Origin: a bacterium | GTDB lineage: Bacteria; Bacteroidota; Bacteroidia; Bacteroidales; Bacteroidaceae | Assembly: GCA_004559785.1 (NCBI GenBank) | Contig: SFXD01000021.1 | Location: 1-27,936, forward strand | DNA: 27,936 nucleotides | Direction: 5' to 3' | Translations under genes and position numbers: made by a program | In this document: positions 7,271 to 16,540 of the stretch, piece after piece | Numbering within the stretch: position 1 is the stretch's first letter | Layout: each line of letters begins with the position of its first letter | The notes under the pieces: generated by a model | Databases searched by the model: none | Told to the model about the DNA's origin: nothing | Seen by the model: only the letters and a program-made list of their open reading frames with translations

Positions 7271-9694
7271 CTAAGCAAGGCTCATGATGTCGGCAAAGAC
7301 TCCTGCTGCCGTGACGGAGGCACCTGCGCCGTAGCCCTGTATGAGCATGGGGTACTCGTTGTACCTTTCGGTCGTGAGCATAACGATGTTGTTACTTCCT
7401 TCGAGGACGTAGAACGAGTGGTCGCGGTCGAATTCCTCCAACGACACGGAGGCGTGTCCGTCCCTGAACCTTGCCACGAAACGCCAAACCTTGTTGTCGG
7501 CCTCCAGCACCTGCCTCCTGCGTTCGAAGTCCTCGTCAAGCGAGGGGAGGTTCTTCCAGAACTCCTCGATGCTTCCCTCGAACATGCACTGTGGGACGAA
7601 CAGGCGTGCCTCCACGTCCTCCTGGCTGATTTCGTAGCCAGCCTCGCGGCACAGGATGACAAGCTTGCGTATAACATCCCTTCCGCTGAGGTCTATGCGT
7701 GGGTCAGGCTCGCTGTAGCCCATCTCCCTTGCCATCTCCACCGTCTTTGAGAAAGGGATTTCCTTGCAAATGGTATTGAAGATGAAGTTCAGCGTGCCGC
7801 TCAGCACGGCCTCTATGCGCAGTATCTTGTCGCCGCTGTTCACCAGGTCGTTGATGGTACGGATGATGGGCAGCCCTGCTCCGACGTTGGTCTCGAACAG
7901 GAACTTCACGCCTCGCCTCTTGGCTATCTCCTTCAGTTCTCGATAGTCGGAATAGTCTCCACTGGCGGCTATCTTGTTGGCTGCAACGACATTGATGTTA
8001 TGGTCGAGGAAATCCTTGTAAAGTCCTGCCACCTCGGGACTTGCCGTACAATCCACGAAGACGCTATTGAATATGTTCATGCCTATCACTTCGTCCCTAA
8101 GGCGATGGATGTCGCTTGGCTGCGACTGCTTGAGTCGCTCCCGATAGGCGTCGAGGCAAAGCCCTTCCCTGTCGAACATGGCGTTGTGGCCGCTTGCTAT
8201 GCCCACCACGTTCAGCTTGAGCCTGAGTTCCCTCATCAGTTTCTCCTGCTGGTGGTGTATCTGCTCGATGAGGCTGCCTCCCACGGTGCCCACACCGCAG
8301 ACGAAAATGTTCAGCACCTGGTATTCGCTCAGAAAAAAGGAGTCGTGTATCACGTTCAGGGCCTTACGCAGGTAAGCCTGGTCTATTACGAACGAGATGT
8401 TCGTCTCGCTCGCGCCCTGTGCACAGGCTATTACGCTGATGCCGCTGCGGCCGAGAGTGCCGAACAGCTTTCCGGCTATGCCGGGCGTATGCTTCATGTT
8501 CTCCCCCACCACGGCAACGGTAGCGAGCCCTGTCTCGGCCCTCATGGGAAACATGGAACCGTCCGTGATTTCCTTGCCGAACTCCTCGTTAAGCACCCTG
8601 CACGCCTCGTCGGCATCTACGTCGCGCACGCCGATGCTGGTGCTGTTCTCGCTGGATGCCTGGCTGACCATGAAGACGGATATGCCATGGTCGGCAAGGC
8701 ATGTGAAGATTCGCCTGTTGACACCTATCACGCCCACCATGGACAAGCCCGATACCGTAATCAACGTCGTGCCCTTGATGCTGGATATGCCCTTGATGCT
8801 CCTGGTGTCGTCCACGACCTCGTCCTTGATGATGGAGCCTGGGGCATCGGGGTTGAAGGTGTTCTTTATCAATATGGGTATGTGCTTGATGCAGACGGGA
8901 TATATGGTAGGCGGATATACCACCTTGGCACCGAAGTTGCACAGTTCCATAGCCTCTATGTAACTGAGTTCCGGGATGACGTACGCCGAGCTGATGACCC
9001 GCGGGTCAGCCGTCATGAACCCGTCCACGTCCGTCCATATCTCAAGCACGCTCGCGTCGAGTGCTGCCGCTATGATGCTGGCTGTGTAGTCGCTGCCGCC
9101 GCGTCCGAGGTTGGTAACCTCGCCGCTTGTAGCATCCGTGCTGATGAAGCCACCCACAAGGCTAACTTTGGGAAAGGCCTTCCAGTTGTCGCGAACCAGG
9201 GAATAGGTCAGCTCCGTGGCCAACCTGTTCTGTCCGCCTTTGACCTCGGTCTTTATGAAGTCCCTGCTATCGTACCATTCTACGTCGTTAATCAACGTGG
9301 CGACGATGCGGCTGCTGATCCTTTCTCCATAAGATACGATGGCAGCCAAGGTCTTTGGCGTAAGGTCGCGGATGAGGTATACGCCCTGGTAGATGCTGCG
9401 CAGTTCCTCAAGCAACGCCCTCACGACGGACAGCAGTTCGTCCCTGTCCTTGCCATGGGGGATGATGGAGTTTATCATCTGCTCGTGACGCTCGACAATC
9501 TCGCCAAACACCTTGTGGTACGACGGGTTGCCCTCCTTCGCCATGCTGCTCGCGCGGATGAGGTTGTCTGTAATGCCACCCAAGGCACTTACCACGACTA
9601 TGACGGGTTCCGTCTGACTCTCGACAATCTTCTTTACGTTAAGTATGCTTTCCACGGAACCTACCGACGTTCCGCCAAACTTCATTACCTTCAT
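7271..9694 (-). CDS. thrA: Bifunctional aspartokinase / homoserine dehydrogenase
   Basis: An 807-residue fusion catalysing the first and third steps of the aspartate-to-threonine pathway. The N-terminal aspartokinase begins KVMKFGGTSVGS and contains GRGGSDYTASIIAAAL. A central ACT-type regulatory region (SVFMVSQASSENSTSIGV and a second copy near ISVIACAQGASETNISFVI) suggests feedback control. The C-terminal homoserine dehydrogenase has the Rossmann motif NIFVCGVGTVGGSL, NVVAANKIA and the LSGTLNFIFN catalytic region. Length matches E. coli ThrA-type fusions. Two ATGs, at 9694 and 9685, precede the kinase motif closely. It is the first gene of the threonine operon, with a long leader upstream. 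Confidence 0.96.
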   Translation of the reverse strand: MKVMKFGGTSVGSVESILNVKKIVESQTEPVIVVVSALGGITDNLIRASSMAKEGNPSYHKVFGEIVERHEQMINSIIPHGKDRDELLSVVRALLEELRSIYQGVYLIRDLTPKTLAAIVSYGERISSRIVATLINDVEWYDSRDFIKTEVKGGQNRLATELTYSLVRDNWKAFPKVSLVGGFISTDATSGEVTNLGRGGSDYTASIIAAALDASVLEIWTDVDGFMTADPRVISSAYVIPELSYIEAMELCNFGAKVVYPPTIYPVCIKHIPILIKNTFNPDAPGSIIKDEVVDDTRSIKGISSIKGTTLITVSGLSMVGVIGVNRRIFTCLADHGISVFMVSQASSENSTSIGVRDVDADEACRVLNEEFGKEITDGSMFPMRAETGLATVAVVGENMKHTPGIAGKLFGTLGRSGISVIACAQGASETNISFVIDQAYLRKALNVIHDSFFLSEYQVLNIFVCGVGTVGGSLIEQIHHQQEKLMRELRLKLNVVGIASGHNAMFDREGLCLDAYRERLKQSQPSDIHRLRDEVIGMNIFNSVFVDCTASPEVAGLYKDFLDHNINVVAANKIAASGDYSDYRELKEIAKRRGVKFLFETNVGAGLPIIRTINDLVNSGDKILRIEAVLSGTLNFIFNTICKEIPFSKTVEMAREMGYSEPDPRIDLSGRDVIRKLVILCREAGYEISQEDVEARLFVPQCMFEGSIEEFWKNLPSLDEDFERRRQVLEADNKVWRFVARFRDGHASVSLEEFDRDHSFYVLEGSNNIVMLTTERYNEYPMLIQGYGAGASVTAAGVFADIMSLA

Positions 9695-9904
9695 TGCTCT
9701 CTCTCTGTGTGTGTATAATAGCTATGTGGGCAAACTTCTGCCCTTGCGTGTTTACAATCTGTTTCCCTACATTAATAATACCAAGACGCATGCATGCCTG
9801 TGTGTGCCGATTCCGCCTGCCGCCTCTCCTCCCTACTGCCCAGGACGGCAGCTTAAGGTGACGGCATTTTTTGACACGCGACTTCTAATTGTCATGCAAA
9901 AGTA
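9695..9904 (-). promoter_or_regulatory. thrA promoter and about 190-base leader
   Basis: On the minus strand TACTTTTG (9897-9904) fits the -7 box; no good -33 box lies at the right distance. Initiation near 9891 would give a leader of about 196 bases. It contains small hairpins, one being GGGCA/TGCCC at 9728-9743. It ends in a (CT)5(GT)4 dinucleotide tract (9697-9714) directly against the ATG. I found no leader peptide rich in Thr or Ile codons; the one short frame noted codes M-P-S-P-stop. Leader control is possible but not shown. Confidence 0.45.
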
Positions 9905-9926
9905 ACAATAAAATTGCAATTATCCA

Positions 9927-9956
9927 TTGATGATGAAAAAATATTTCGTACTTTTG
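9927..9956 (+). promoter_or_regulatory. Bacteroidetes sigma-70 promoter for the FAD protein gene
   Basis: TTG at 9927-9929, a 19-base spacer and TACTTTTG at 9949-9956 match the -33/-7 pattern. Transcription would start near 9962, leaving about 12 bases before the ATG at 9974. Confidence 0.75.
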
Positions 9957-9973
9957 TATAAAAGAATGACATT

Positions 9974-11542
9974 ATGATACAGAATTACAGCATTAGAGTG
10001 ACTCCGGAGGACGCTTTCGACGAGCATAACATCATAGAATACCTGAAAAGGGACAAGGGCGTGGAATACGACGCCGTGAGAATCCTGAAGAAGAGCATAG
10101 ACGCCAGGCAACGCAACATCTTCGTCAACCTCGAAGTGTGCGCCTACAAGGACGAGGTGCCATGCGACTCCTGCTTCACGCCCACGGCATACCATGACGT
10201 GAACGGAAGGCCCGAGGCGATAGTGGTGGGTGCCGGTCCCGGCGGACTGTTCGCCGCCCTGAGGCTGATAGAACTTGGCATCCGCCCAATACTGGTGGAA
10301 AGGGGAAAGAACGTGCGCGAGAGGAAAAAGGACATTGCACGCATAAGGGCAAGCCAGAAGGTGGACCCGGAGAGCAACTATTCGTTCGGCGAAGGAGGAG
10401 CGGGAGCATACAGCGACGGAAAGCTGTACACCAGAAGCAAGAAACGCGGCGACTGCGCAAAGATACTCAACGTCCTCGTACAGCACGGGGCAAATCCCAA
10501 CATCCTCTACGACGCACACCCACACATAGGCACGGATTGCCTGCCGAGAGTAGTAGAGAACATACGGGGTACCATCGAGAGATGTGGCGGCGAGATACAT
10601 TTCCAGACAAAGATGACGGCCTTGATAACCAAATGCGGCAAGGTAGCGGGCATCGAGGTGGTCGACCAAGAGGGGACGACGAGGGAAATAGTTGCCGACA
10701 ACGTCATACTGGCAACAGGACATAGCGCACGCGACGTATACAGGTGGCTTGCGGACAACGGCATCGAGATGGAGGAGAAAGGCATCGCCGTCGGCGTGAG
10801 GCTGGAGCATCCGTCGGCACTCATCGACCGCATGCAGTACCACAATAGGGACGGCAGGGGCAGATGGTTGCCTGCAGCCGAGTACAGCATGGTGCAGCAA
10901 GTAGACGGCAGGGGGGTATACACCTTCTGCATGTGTCCAGGAGGAGTCGTGGTGCCTGCCGCCACGGGGGAAGGGCAAATCGTGGTGAACGGCATGAGCC
11001 CCAGCAACCGCAACGGACGCTGGAGCAACAGCGGCATCGTGGTGGAAACCCGACCCGAGGACGTGAAAGCCATGGCTGGAGGAGACAAGGGAGTATTGTC
11101 GACGATGCTGTTCCAGGAGGAACTGGAACGCCAATGCTGGCTGCAGGGAAACATGAGCCAGACAGCACCGGCACAGAAGATGCTGGACTTCGTGAAGGGA
11201 AGGCTCAGCCCTGACACTAACCCTACGTCCTATGCTCCAGGGCTGTTGGCAAGCCCCCTGCATTTCTGGATGCCGGAACACATAAGCACGAGGTTGAGGA
11301 AGGCATTTGAGGCTTGGGGCAGGACAAGGAGGGGATTCCTTACCAACGAGGCAACCGTTATTGGGGTTGAGACAAGGACAAGCAGCCCCGTCAGGATCGT
11401 GAGGGACGGCGGCAGCCTTCAGCACGTAAGCGTCAAGGGACTATATCCATGCGGAGAGGGAGCAGGATATGCCGGAGGCATAGTAAGCGCGGCAATGGAT
11501 GGGGAACGCTGTGCCGAGGCCGTCAGCCGAACAATTCCCTGA
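9974..11542 (+). CDS. COG2509-type FAD-dependent dehydrogenase, function unknown
   Basis: A 522-residue flavoprotein. After an N-terminal domain of about 80 residues (RVTPEDAFDEHNIIEYL), the dinucleotide-binding motif VVGAGPGGLFAALRLIELG begins near residue 84 and is followed by the FAD-contacting VERGKNVRERKKDIARI. Later segments include FGEGGAGAYSDGKLYTR, the NVILATGHSARDVY return motif, and a C-terminal YPCGEGAGYAGGIVSAAMDG FAD site. This organisation matches the uncharacterised dehydrogenases of COG2509. The substrate is unknown. It has its own promoter, divergent from thrA. Its last 20 bases overlap the end of radA on the other strand. Confidence 0.88.
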   Translation: MIQNYSIRVTPEDAFDEHNIIEYLKRDKGVEYDAVRILKKSIDARQRNIFVNLEVCAYKDEVPCDSCFTPTAYHDVNGRPEAIVVGAGPGGLFAALRLIELGIRPILVERGKNVRERKKDIARIRASQKVDPESNYSFGEGGAGAYSDGKLYTRSKKRGDCAKILNVLVQHGANPNILYDAHPHIGTDCLPRVVENIRGTIERCGGEIHFQTKMTALITKCGKVAGIEVVDQEGTTREIVADNVILATGHSARDVYRWLADNGIEMEEKGIAVGVRLEHPSALIDRMQYHNRDGRGRWLPAAEYSMVQQVDGRGVYTFCMCPGGVVVPAATGEGQIVVNGMSPSNRNGRWSNSGIVVETRPEDVKAMAGGDKGVLSTMLFQEELERQCWLQGNMSQTAPAQKMLDFVKGRLSPDTNPTSYAPGLLASPLHFWMPEHISTRLRKAFEAWGRTRRGFLTNEATVIGVETRTSSPVRIVRDGGSLQHVSVKGLYPCGEGAGYAGGIVSAAMDGERCAEAVSRTIP

Positions 11543-12911
11543 CGGCTTCGGAAACCCTGCGGACAGGCACCAATTGGATGTCGAAGTCGGATTGGGAAAT
11601 GCCCCCCATGTTGCCATAGGGCAGGACGATGCGCCTGAAGCCCAGTTTCTGAGCCTCGGATATCCTCTGTCCAATCCTTGAGACGGGGCGTATCTCTCCG
11701 CTAAGCCCCACCTCTCCCGTAAGGCAGACGTCCGTTTCCACGGGCGAATCCACGCTGCTGCTGAGCACGGCCGCTATCACGCCAAGGTCTATGGCAGGGT
11801 CGGTAACGCGCAACCCTCCGGCTATGTTCAGGAAGACATCCTTCGAAGCAAGCTTGAACCCCACCCTGCGCTCCAGCACGGCAAGCAGCATGTTGAGCCT
11901 TCGCCCGTCGAACCCCGTGGTGCTGCGCTGTGCCGTTCCGTATGCGGCAGTACTGACAAGGGCTTGCGTCTCGATGAGGAAGGGCCTCACGCCCTCTATG
12001 GCGCACGATATGGCCACGCCCGACAAGCCTTCACGATCCTCGGTGAGGAGCAATTCGCTGGGATTGGACACTTGGCGCAGGCCATCCTGCCTCATCTCGT
12101 AGATTCCCAATTCGCTGGTACTGCCGAACCGGTTCTTGATACTTCGCAGGATGCGGTACATGTAATGCTGATCGCCCTCGAACTGGAGGACGGTGTCCAC
12201 TATGTGCTCCAGCACCTTGGGTCCTGCCAGCGAGCCTTCCTTGTTGATGTGCCCTATGAGAATGATGCTGACGCCTCCGCCCTTGGCATAGCGAAGCAGG
12301 CTCGATGCACACTCCCTGACCTGCGAGAGGCTGCCAGGAGACGAATCCACGCCCTCGGTCTGTATCGTCTGTATAGAATCTATGATTACCAAGTCCGGGG
12401 ATACCGACTCTATATGGCGGAATATCTCGTCCAACGAGGTCTCGCACAGCACCAGGAGTTCCGACTTCAACTCGCCAAGCCTGTCCGCACGCATCCTTAT
12501 CTGGCGTGCGCTCTCCTCCCCGCTCACGTAGAGTACCTTACGCCCTTCCAGTCGCAGGACGGTTTGCAAGAGGAGCGTGCTCTTGCCAATGCCCGGCTCC
12601 CCGCCCAGAAGGAGCAGGCTGCCCGGCACCAAGCCACCTCCAAGCACGCGGTTCAGCTCCTGGTCGCCCATGTCCATGCGTGGCTCTTCGGATGCGCATA
12701 TCTCCTGTACGCTTACGGGCAGAGACTTGCCCTCAGCCCCTGCCGAAGCCGTCCTCAAGGCAACCCTTGCTGCCGTAGAAGAGGGAACGTCGGCACGGAT
12801 GACCATCTCCTTCATCGTATTCCAACTGTGGCACGCAGGGCACATGCCCATCCACTTTGGGCTTTCCTTGCCGCAGTAGTCGCAGACGTATACCGTCTTG
12901 GTCTTTGCCAT
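11523..12911 (-). CDS. radA: DNA repair protein RadA
   Basis: A RecA-like branch-migration ATPase that processes recombination intermediates with RecA. With the start MAKTKTVYVCDYCG it has 462 residues, normal for the family; an in-frame ATG seven codons upstream (12932) gives a non-conserved MLFFPPI extension. Domains in order: a zinc finger (CDYCGKESPKWMGMCPACHSW), the Walker A GGEPGIGKSTLLLQT, the diagnostic RadA motif IKNRFGSTSELGIYEM, and a Lon-protease-like C-terminal domain (KDVFLNIAGGLRVTDPAIDL). It follows the DUF2147 gene by 34 bases and is probably co-transcribed with it. Its end overlaps the convergent FAD gene by 20 bases. Confidence 0.96.
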   Translation of the reverse strand: MAKTKTVYVCDYCGKESPKWMGMCPACHSWNTMKEMVIRADVPSSTAARVALRTASAGAEGKSLPVSVQEICASEEPRMDMGDQELNRVLGGGLVPGSLLLLGGEPGIGKSTLLLQTVLRLEGRKVLYVSGEESARQIRMRADRLGELKSELLVLCETSLDEIFRHIESVSPDLVIIDSIQTIQTEGVDSSPGSLSQVRECASSLLRYAKGGGVSIILIGHINKEGSLAGPKVLEHIVDTVLQFEGDQHYMYRILRSIKNRFGSTSELGIYEMRQDGLRQVSNPSELLLTEDREGLSGVAISCAIEGVRPFLIETQALVSTAAYGTAQRSTTGFDGRRLNMLLAVLERRVGFKLASKDVFLNIAGGLRVTDPAIDLGVIAAVLSSSVDSPVETDVCLTGEVGLSGEIRPVSRIGQRISEAQKLGFRRIVLPYGNMGGISQSDFDIQLVPVRRVSEAVRELFG

Positions 12912-12945
12912 TATCGGGGGAAAAAATAGCAAGGCGAGGCCTCTG

Positions 12946-13380
12946 TCAGCCTACCTTCGTCCAGTACATCCTCTTGAAGAGAGGTCCTATCGAACCCTTC
13001 ACGGTCAGGGTCTTGTCATCCTTGAAGTAGAGTGTCACGGTATACTCCTTGCCGCTGGTGGGGTCGTAGATCTTGCCGTCTTTCCACTTGTCCTCTCCGT
13101 CGAAGGTCACCTTGTCAATCAGCACTATCTGGTCGGCCCTGACGTTGCGCTTGGAGGCATCGGGGTTCTTTACGTCGGTACGTATCGTACCGTCCTCGTT
13201 CTTGAGGTTGCTCACCCACGTCACCTGGGCACGATAGCCGTCGGAATGCTTGAAGATTCTGACCTTCGACTTCACGCCGTTGTGTTCACACTTATAGTCG
13301 CCTACGATTTTGTCTGACTGTGCAAAGACAGACACGAGCCCCATGGCAAAGGCGACGAACAAAAAGAACAGCCTATTCAT
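12946..13380 (-). CDS. Secreted DUF2147 protein
   Basis: A 144-residue protein with a Sec signal peptide (MNRLFFLFVAFAMGLVSVFAQ) and a single DUF2147 domain. The domain is marked by IVGDYKCEHNG near the start, the D-G-T-I-R-T-D-V-K-N-P-D motif in the middle, and LTVKGSIGPLFKRMYWTKV at the end. Family members are small periplasmic or exported proteins of unknown molecular function. The gene sits between dapA and radA on one strand. The 98-base AT-rich gap above it shows no clear TAnnTTTG box, so it may be read from the dapA promoter. Confidence 0.87.
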   Translation of the reverse strand: MNRLFFLFVAFAMGLVSVFAQSDKIVGDYKCEHNGVKSKVRIFKHSDGYRAQVTWVSNLKNEDGTIRTDVKNPDASKRNVRADQIVLIDKVTFDGEDKWKDGKIYDPTSGKEYTVTLYFKDDKTLTVKGSIGPLFKRMYWTKVG

Positions 13381-13478
13381 CTGATTTTTTCTGAATAATA
13401 AAGAAATAATTCAATATTTATATATAAATTATTTAATGGCAGCTAATCCCCTGCGGATTACATGTTACCGCATGGAGG

Positions 13479-14366
13479 TCAATAGCCGAGTTCCCTTACA
13501 ATGGAGCTAATCTGCTTCATGGTCGTGAGACGCGTAGGAACAAGGGGAAGCCTGAGCACGTTCTCTATCATGCCCATCTCGGAAAGCATCGCCTTCACGC
13601 CTGCCGGGTTGCCGTCGACGAAGAGGAGCTTGAAGAGTTCGGTGAACTTGTGGTGTATGGTCAGCGACGTGCCGTACTCCCCCTTGATGGCAAGGCGTAC
13701 CATTCGGCTGAACTCATAGGGCAAGGCGTTGCCTATCACGCTGATTACGCCCACGGCACCGAGCGTTATGAGGGGGAAAGTGATACCGTCGTCGCCGCTT
13801 ATGACGTCGAAGTTGGCAGGCTTGTTCTTTATTATGTCATCCATCTGCGTAATGTTGCCGCTTGCCTCCTTGATAGCCACGATGTTGTCGAAGTCACGGG
13901 CAAGCCTCAGGGTAGTCTCTGCCGTCATGTTGACACCCGTCCTGCCAGGCACGTTGTAGAGGACCACGGGCACCTTGCAAGCCCTCGAAACAGCGGCGAA
14001 ATGCTGGTAGAGCCCCTCCTGCGACGGCTTGTTGTAATATGGGCAGACGCTCAGGATGCCGTCTATTCCCGTGAGGTCGGTCTCCTGCAGGGTGTGTACG
14101 ACGTCGGCCGTACAGTTTCCTCCGCATCCCATCAGTATCGGCACGCGTCCGGCGACACGCTCTACCAGATGCTCCCTGAGCAAGGCCTTTTCCTTGGATG
14201 ACAACGTTGGCGTCTCAGCCGTCGTACCCATGATGCACAGGAAGTCAGCACCACCCTTTATCTGATACTCCACCAACTGGTTGAGGGCATTGAAATCTAT
14301 CGATCCGTCACCCTTGAAAGGCGTTATGAGGGCAATGCCTAACCCGCGAAATTTATTTTGTGCCAT
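13479..14366 (-). CDS. dapA: 4-hydroxy-tetrahydrodipicolinate synthase
   Basis: This aldolase condenses pyruvate with aspartate semialdehyde, committing it to lysine and diaminopimelate. It has 295 residues, full length. The sequence shows LITPFKGDGSID, the substrate loop GTTAETPTLS, CPYYNKPSQEGLYQHF, the Tyr motif VLYNVPGRTGVNM (Tyr137), and the Schiff-base lysine Lys166 in IVAIKEASGNI. It draws on the same aspartate semialdehyde pool as ThrA. It has a textbook promoter at 14389-14420 and is divergent from ligA. Confidence 0.97.
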   Translation of the reverse strand: MAQNKFRGLGIALITPFKGDGSIDFNALNQLVEYQIKGGADFLCIMGTTAETPTLSSKEKALLREHLVERVAGRVPILMGCGGNCTADVVHTLQETDLTGIDGILSVCPYYNKPSQEGLYQHFAAVSRACKVPVVLYNVPGRTGVNMTAETTLRLARDFDNIVAIKEASGNITQMDDIIKNKPANFDVISGDDGITFPLITLGAVGVISVIGNALPYEFSRMVRLAIKGEYGTSLTIHHKFTELFKLLFVDGNPAGVKAMLSEMGMIENVLRLPLVPTRLTTMKQISSIVRELGY

Positions 14367-14388
14367 ACGTTATCTTGATAAAACGCTG

Positions 14389-14420
14389 CAAAAGTAGTAT
14401 ATTTTTAACGTTCCGCCAAA
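14389..14420 (-). promoter_or_regulatory. Bacteroidetes sigma-70 promoter for dapA
   Basis: Minus-strand TACTTTTG (14389-14396) with TTTG (14417-14420) 20 bases upstream. It gives a leader of roughly 17 bases. This is a near-perfect match to the -33/-7 pattern. Confidence 0.8.
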
Positions 14421-14438
14421 AAAGGAAAGCCATTTTTC

Positions 14439-14469
14439 TTGCCTCTTAGCATTTTTATGCGTATTTTTG
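14439..14469 (+). promoter_or_regulatory. Bacteroidetes sigma-70 promoter for ligA
   Basis: TTG (14439-14441), a 20-base spacer and TATTTTTG (14462-14469). Initiation near 14475 fits the ATG at 14499 and excludes the upstream in-frame ATG at 14439, which overlaps the promoter itself. Confidence 0.75.
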
Positions 14470-14498
14470 CTAAACAAATATTCATTTCGACATACATA

Positions 14499-16532
14499 AT
14501 GACAGAGCAAGAACAAATACTACACCTCAGGGAACAGCTGCACAAGCACAACCACAACTACTACGTGCTGAACATGCCTACCATCTCCGACCAGGAATTC
14601 GACGGCATGATGCGACAGCTGCAGGAACTCGAGGCACTACACCCCGAGATGTACGACGAGAACAGCCCGACGCAACGCGTGGGTTCCGACCTTGGCAACG
14701 AGTTTGCAACCGTTAGGCATTCGAGGCCGATGCTGAGCCTTGCCAATACGTACAACCTGCAGGAGGTGGAGGATTTCTACCGCCATGTCAGGGAGGAACT
14801 GGACGGAGCGGAGTTCCAGATATGCTGCGAACTGAAATTCGACGGACTCAGCATTAGCCTCCACTACGAGGACGGCAAGCTGAAGAGGGCTGTCACCAGG
14901 GGCGACGGCACGCAGGGAGACGACGTCACGCAAAACGTAAGGACGATAAAGAGCATCCCGCTGCAGCTGCCCAAGGATGCGGGATTCCCACGCGAGTTCG
15001 AGATACGCGGAGAGGTACTGATGCCCTGGCAGTCGTTCGAGAGGCTCAACATGCAGAGGGAAAGGGACGGCGAGCCTCTCTTCGCCAACCCACGGAATGC
15101 CGCGAGCGGCACGCTGAAGAGCAAGAACAGTATGGTAGTGGCGCAGAGGGGGCTGGATGCCTACCTCTATTTCCTGCTGGGCGACGAGCTGCCTTCGGAC
15201 AGCCACTGGCAAAACCTGCAGGAGGCACGCAAATGGGGATTCAAGGTAAGCGACAAGATGATACTGGCCGGCAGCATGGAGGAGATTGCCGGATACATCG
15301 ACCATTGGGACAAGGAAAGGAAGAACCTTCCCGTGGCTACGGACGGCATAGTGCTGAAGGTAAACTCCATAAGGCAGCAAAAGTCACTTGGCATGACGTC
15401 GAAGACGCCCAGGTGGGCGATAGCGTACAAGTTCCAGGCAGAGCAGGCGGAGACCATCCTGAGGCAGGTGGTGTACCAGGTAGGGAGGACCGGAGCCGTG
15501 ACTCCCGTTGCCAACATGGACCCCGTACAGCTGGCTGGCACGCAGGTCAGGAGGGCCACCTTGCACAACGCGGACGTGATGGCTGCGCTCGACCTGCACG
15601 TAGGCGACCACGTCCTGATAGAGAAGGGAGGGGAAATCATACCAAAGATTACCGCCAAGGCATGCCCCTCGGCACCGGGAAGCCTGCCAATACGCTTCGT
15701 CAGCAAGTGCCCCGTTTGCGGCTCGGCCCTTGTCAGGTACGAGGGCGAGGCTGCCACCTACTGCCCAAACGAGACCGGTTGCACCCCGCTCATACTGGGC
15801 AAGATAGAGCATTTCATCAGCCGCAAGGCGATGAACATCAATTCGCTTGGTCCCGAGACGGTCGACGACTACTTCGCCAGGGGGCTTATAAGGGATGCCG
15901 CCGACCTGTATTCGCTGAGGGAGGAGCAGCTCATATCCCCTACCCTGGCCGACAGCAAGAGCGTGAGGAAAATACTGGATAGCATCAACGAGAGCAGGGA
16001 CGTACCCTTCGAGCGCGTCCTCTTTGCCATGGGAATACGCTTCGTCGGCGAGATTGCAGCCAAGTCGCTTGCAAGGCATTTCGGCAGCATGGATGCCCTG
16101 GCAGAGGCCTCCGTGGAAGACATGCTCCGGATAAACGGCATAGGAAACGTCATTGCCGGCAGCGTCAGGAAGTTCTTCGACGACGAGCGTAACAAGGACT
16201 TCGTCCGCAGGCTTAGGGAGCATGGCCTGAGGATGTCGGCATCCCGTGAGCAGGAGCAGCTGCTAAGCAACATCCTGGCAGGCAAGGGCATCGTGATAAG
16301 CGGCGTGTTCCGGCATCATGGCAGAGAAGAGTACAAGTCGATGATAGAGCGGCATGGCGGCAAGAACCTGGGCAGCATCAGCGGCAAGACGTCGTTCGTG
16401 CTGGCAGGCGACAACATGGGACCGGCCAAACTGGAAAAGGCAAGGAAACTGGGGGTGAGGATCATGGGCGAAGACGAGTTCCTCGCCATGCTGGCAGACA
16501 CGGGCGGCCCTGATGCGACGGGCGAAGCGTGA
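14499..16532 (+). CDS. ligA: NAD-dependent DNA ligase
   Basis: Seals nicks in replication and repair using NAD+. The chosen start MTEQEQILHLREQL gives 677 residues. Domains: the Ia domain with NYYVLNMPTISDQEFDGMM, the adenylation domain with catalytic Lys113 in CCELKFDGLSIS, and ATDGIVLKVNS. These are followed by the OB fold (RTGAVTPVANMDPVQLAG), a four-Cys zinc finger (CPVCGSALV and YCPNETGC), helix-hairpin-helix repeats (GIRFVGEIAAKSLA, INGIGNVIAGSV), and a C-terminal BRCT domain (GKGIVISGVFRHHGREE). Arginine is mostly AGG, a useful reference for the codon contrast at 18494-20969. It is tail to tail with the next gene, 8 bases apart. Confidence 0.97.
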   Translation: MTEQEQILHLREQLHKHNHNYYVLNMPTISDQEFDGMMRQLQELEALHPEMYDENSPTQRVGSDLGNEFATVRHSRPMLSLANTYNLQEVEDFYRHVREELDGAEFQICCELKFDGLSISLHYEDGKLKRAVTRGDGTQGDDVTQNVRTIKSIPLQLPKDAGFPREFEIRGEVLMPWQSFERLNMQRERDGEPLFANPRNAASGTLKSKNSMVVAQRGLDAYLYFLLGDELPSDSHWQNLQEARKWGFKVSDKMILAGSMEEIAGYIDHWDKERKNLPVATDGIVLKVNSIRQQKSLGMTSKTPRWAIAYKFQAEQAETILRQVVYQVGRTGAVTPVANMDPVQLAGTQVRRATLHNADVMAALDLHVGDHVLIEKGGEIIPKITAKACPSAPGSLPIRFVSKCPVCGSALVRYEGEAATYCPNETGCTPLILGKIEHFISRKAMNINSLGPETVDDYFARGLIRDAADLYSLREEQLISPTLADSKSVRKILDSINESRDVPFERVLFAMGIRFVGEIAAKSLARHFGSMDALAEASVEDMLRINGIGNVIAGSVRKFFDDERNKDFVRRLREHGLRMSASREQEQLLSNILAGKGIVISGVFRHHGREEYKSMIERHGGKNLGSISGKTSFVLAGDNMGPAKLEKARKLGVRIMGEDEFLAMLADTGGPDATGEA

Positions 16533-16540
16533 GGCCGGGA

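Noticed and set aside
8000..9718. A 572-codon plus-strand open frame antisense to thrA
   Set aside because: It is a GC-rich shadow of thrA, which has full family motifs on the minus strand. The plus frame has His/Val/Leu-rich composition and no promoter.
9920..11425. A 501-codon minus-strand frame opposite the FAD protein gene
   Set aside because: The plus strand carries clear FAD-binding motifs and a promoter. The minus frame is a composition shadow.
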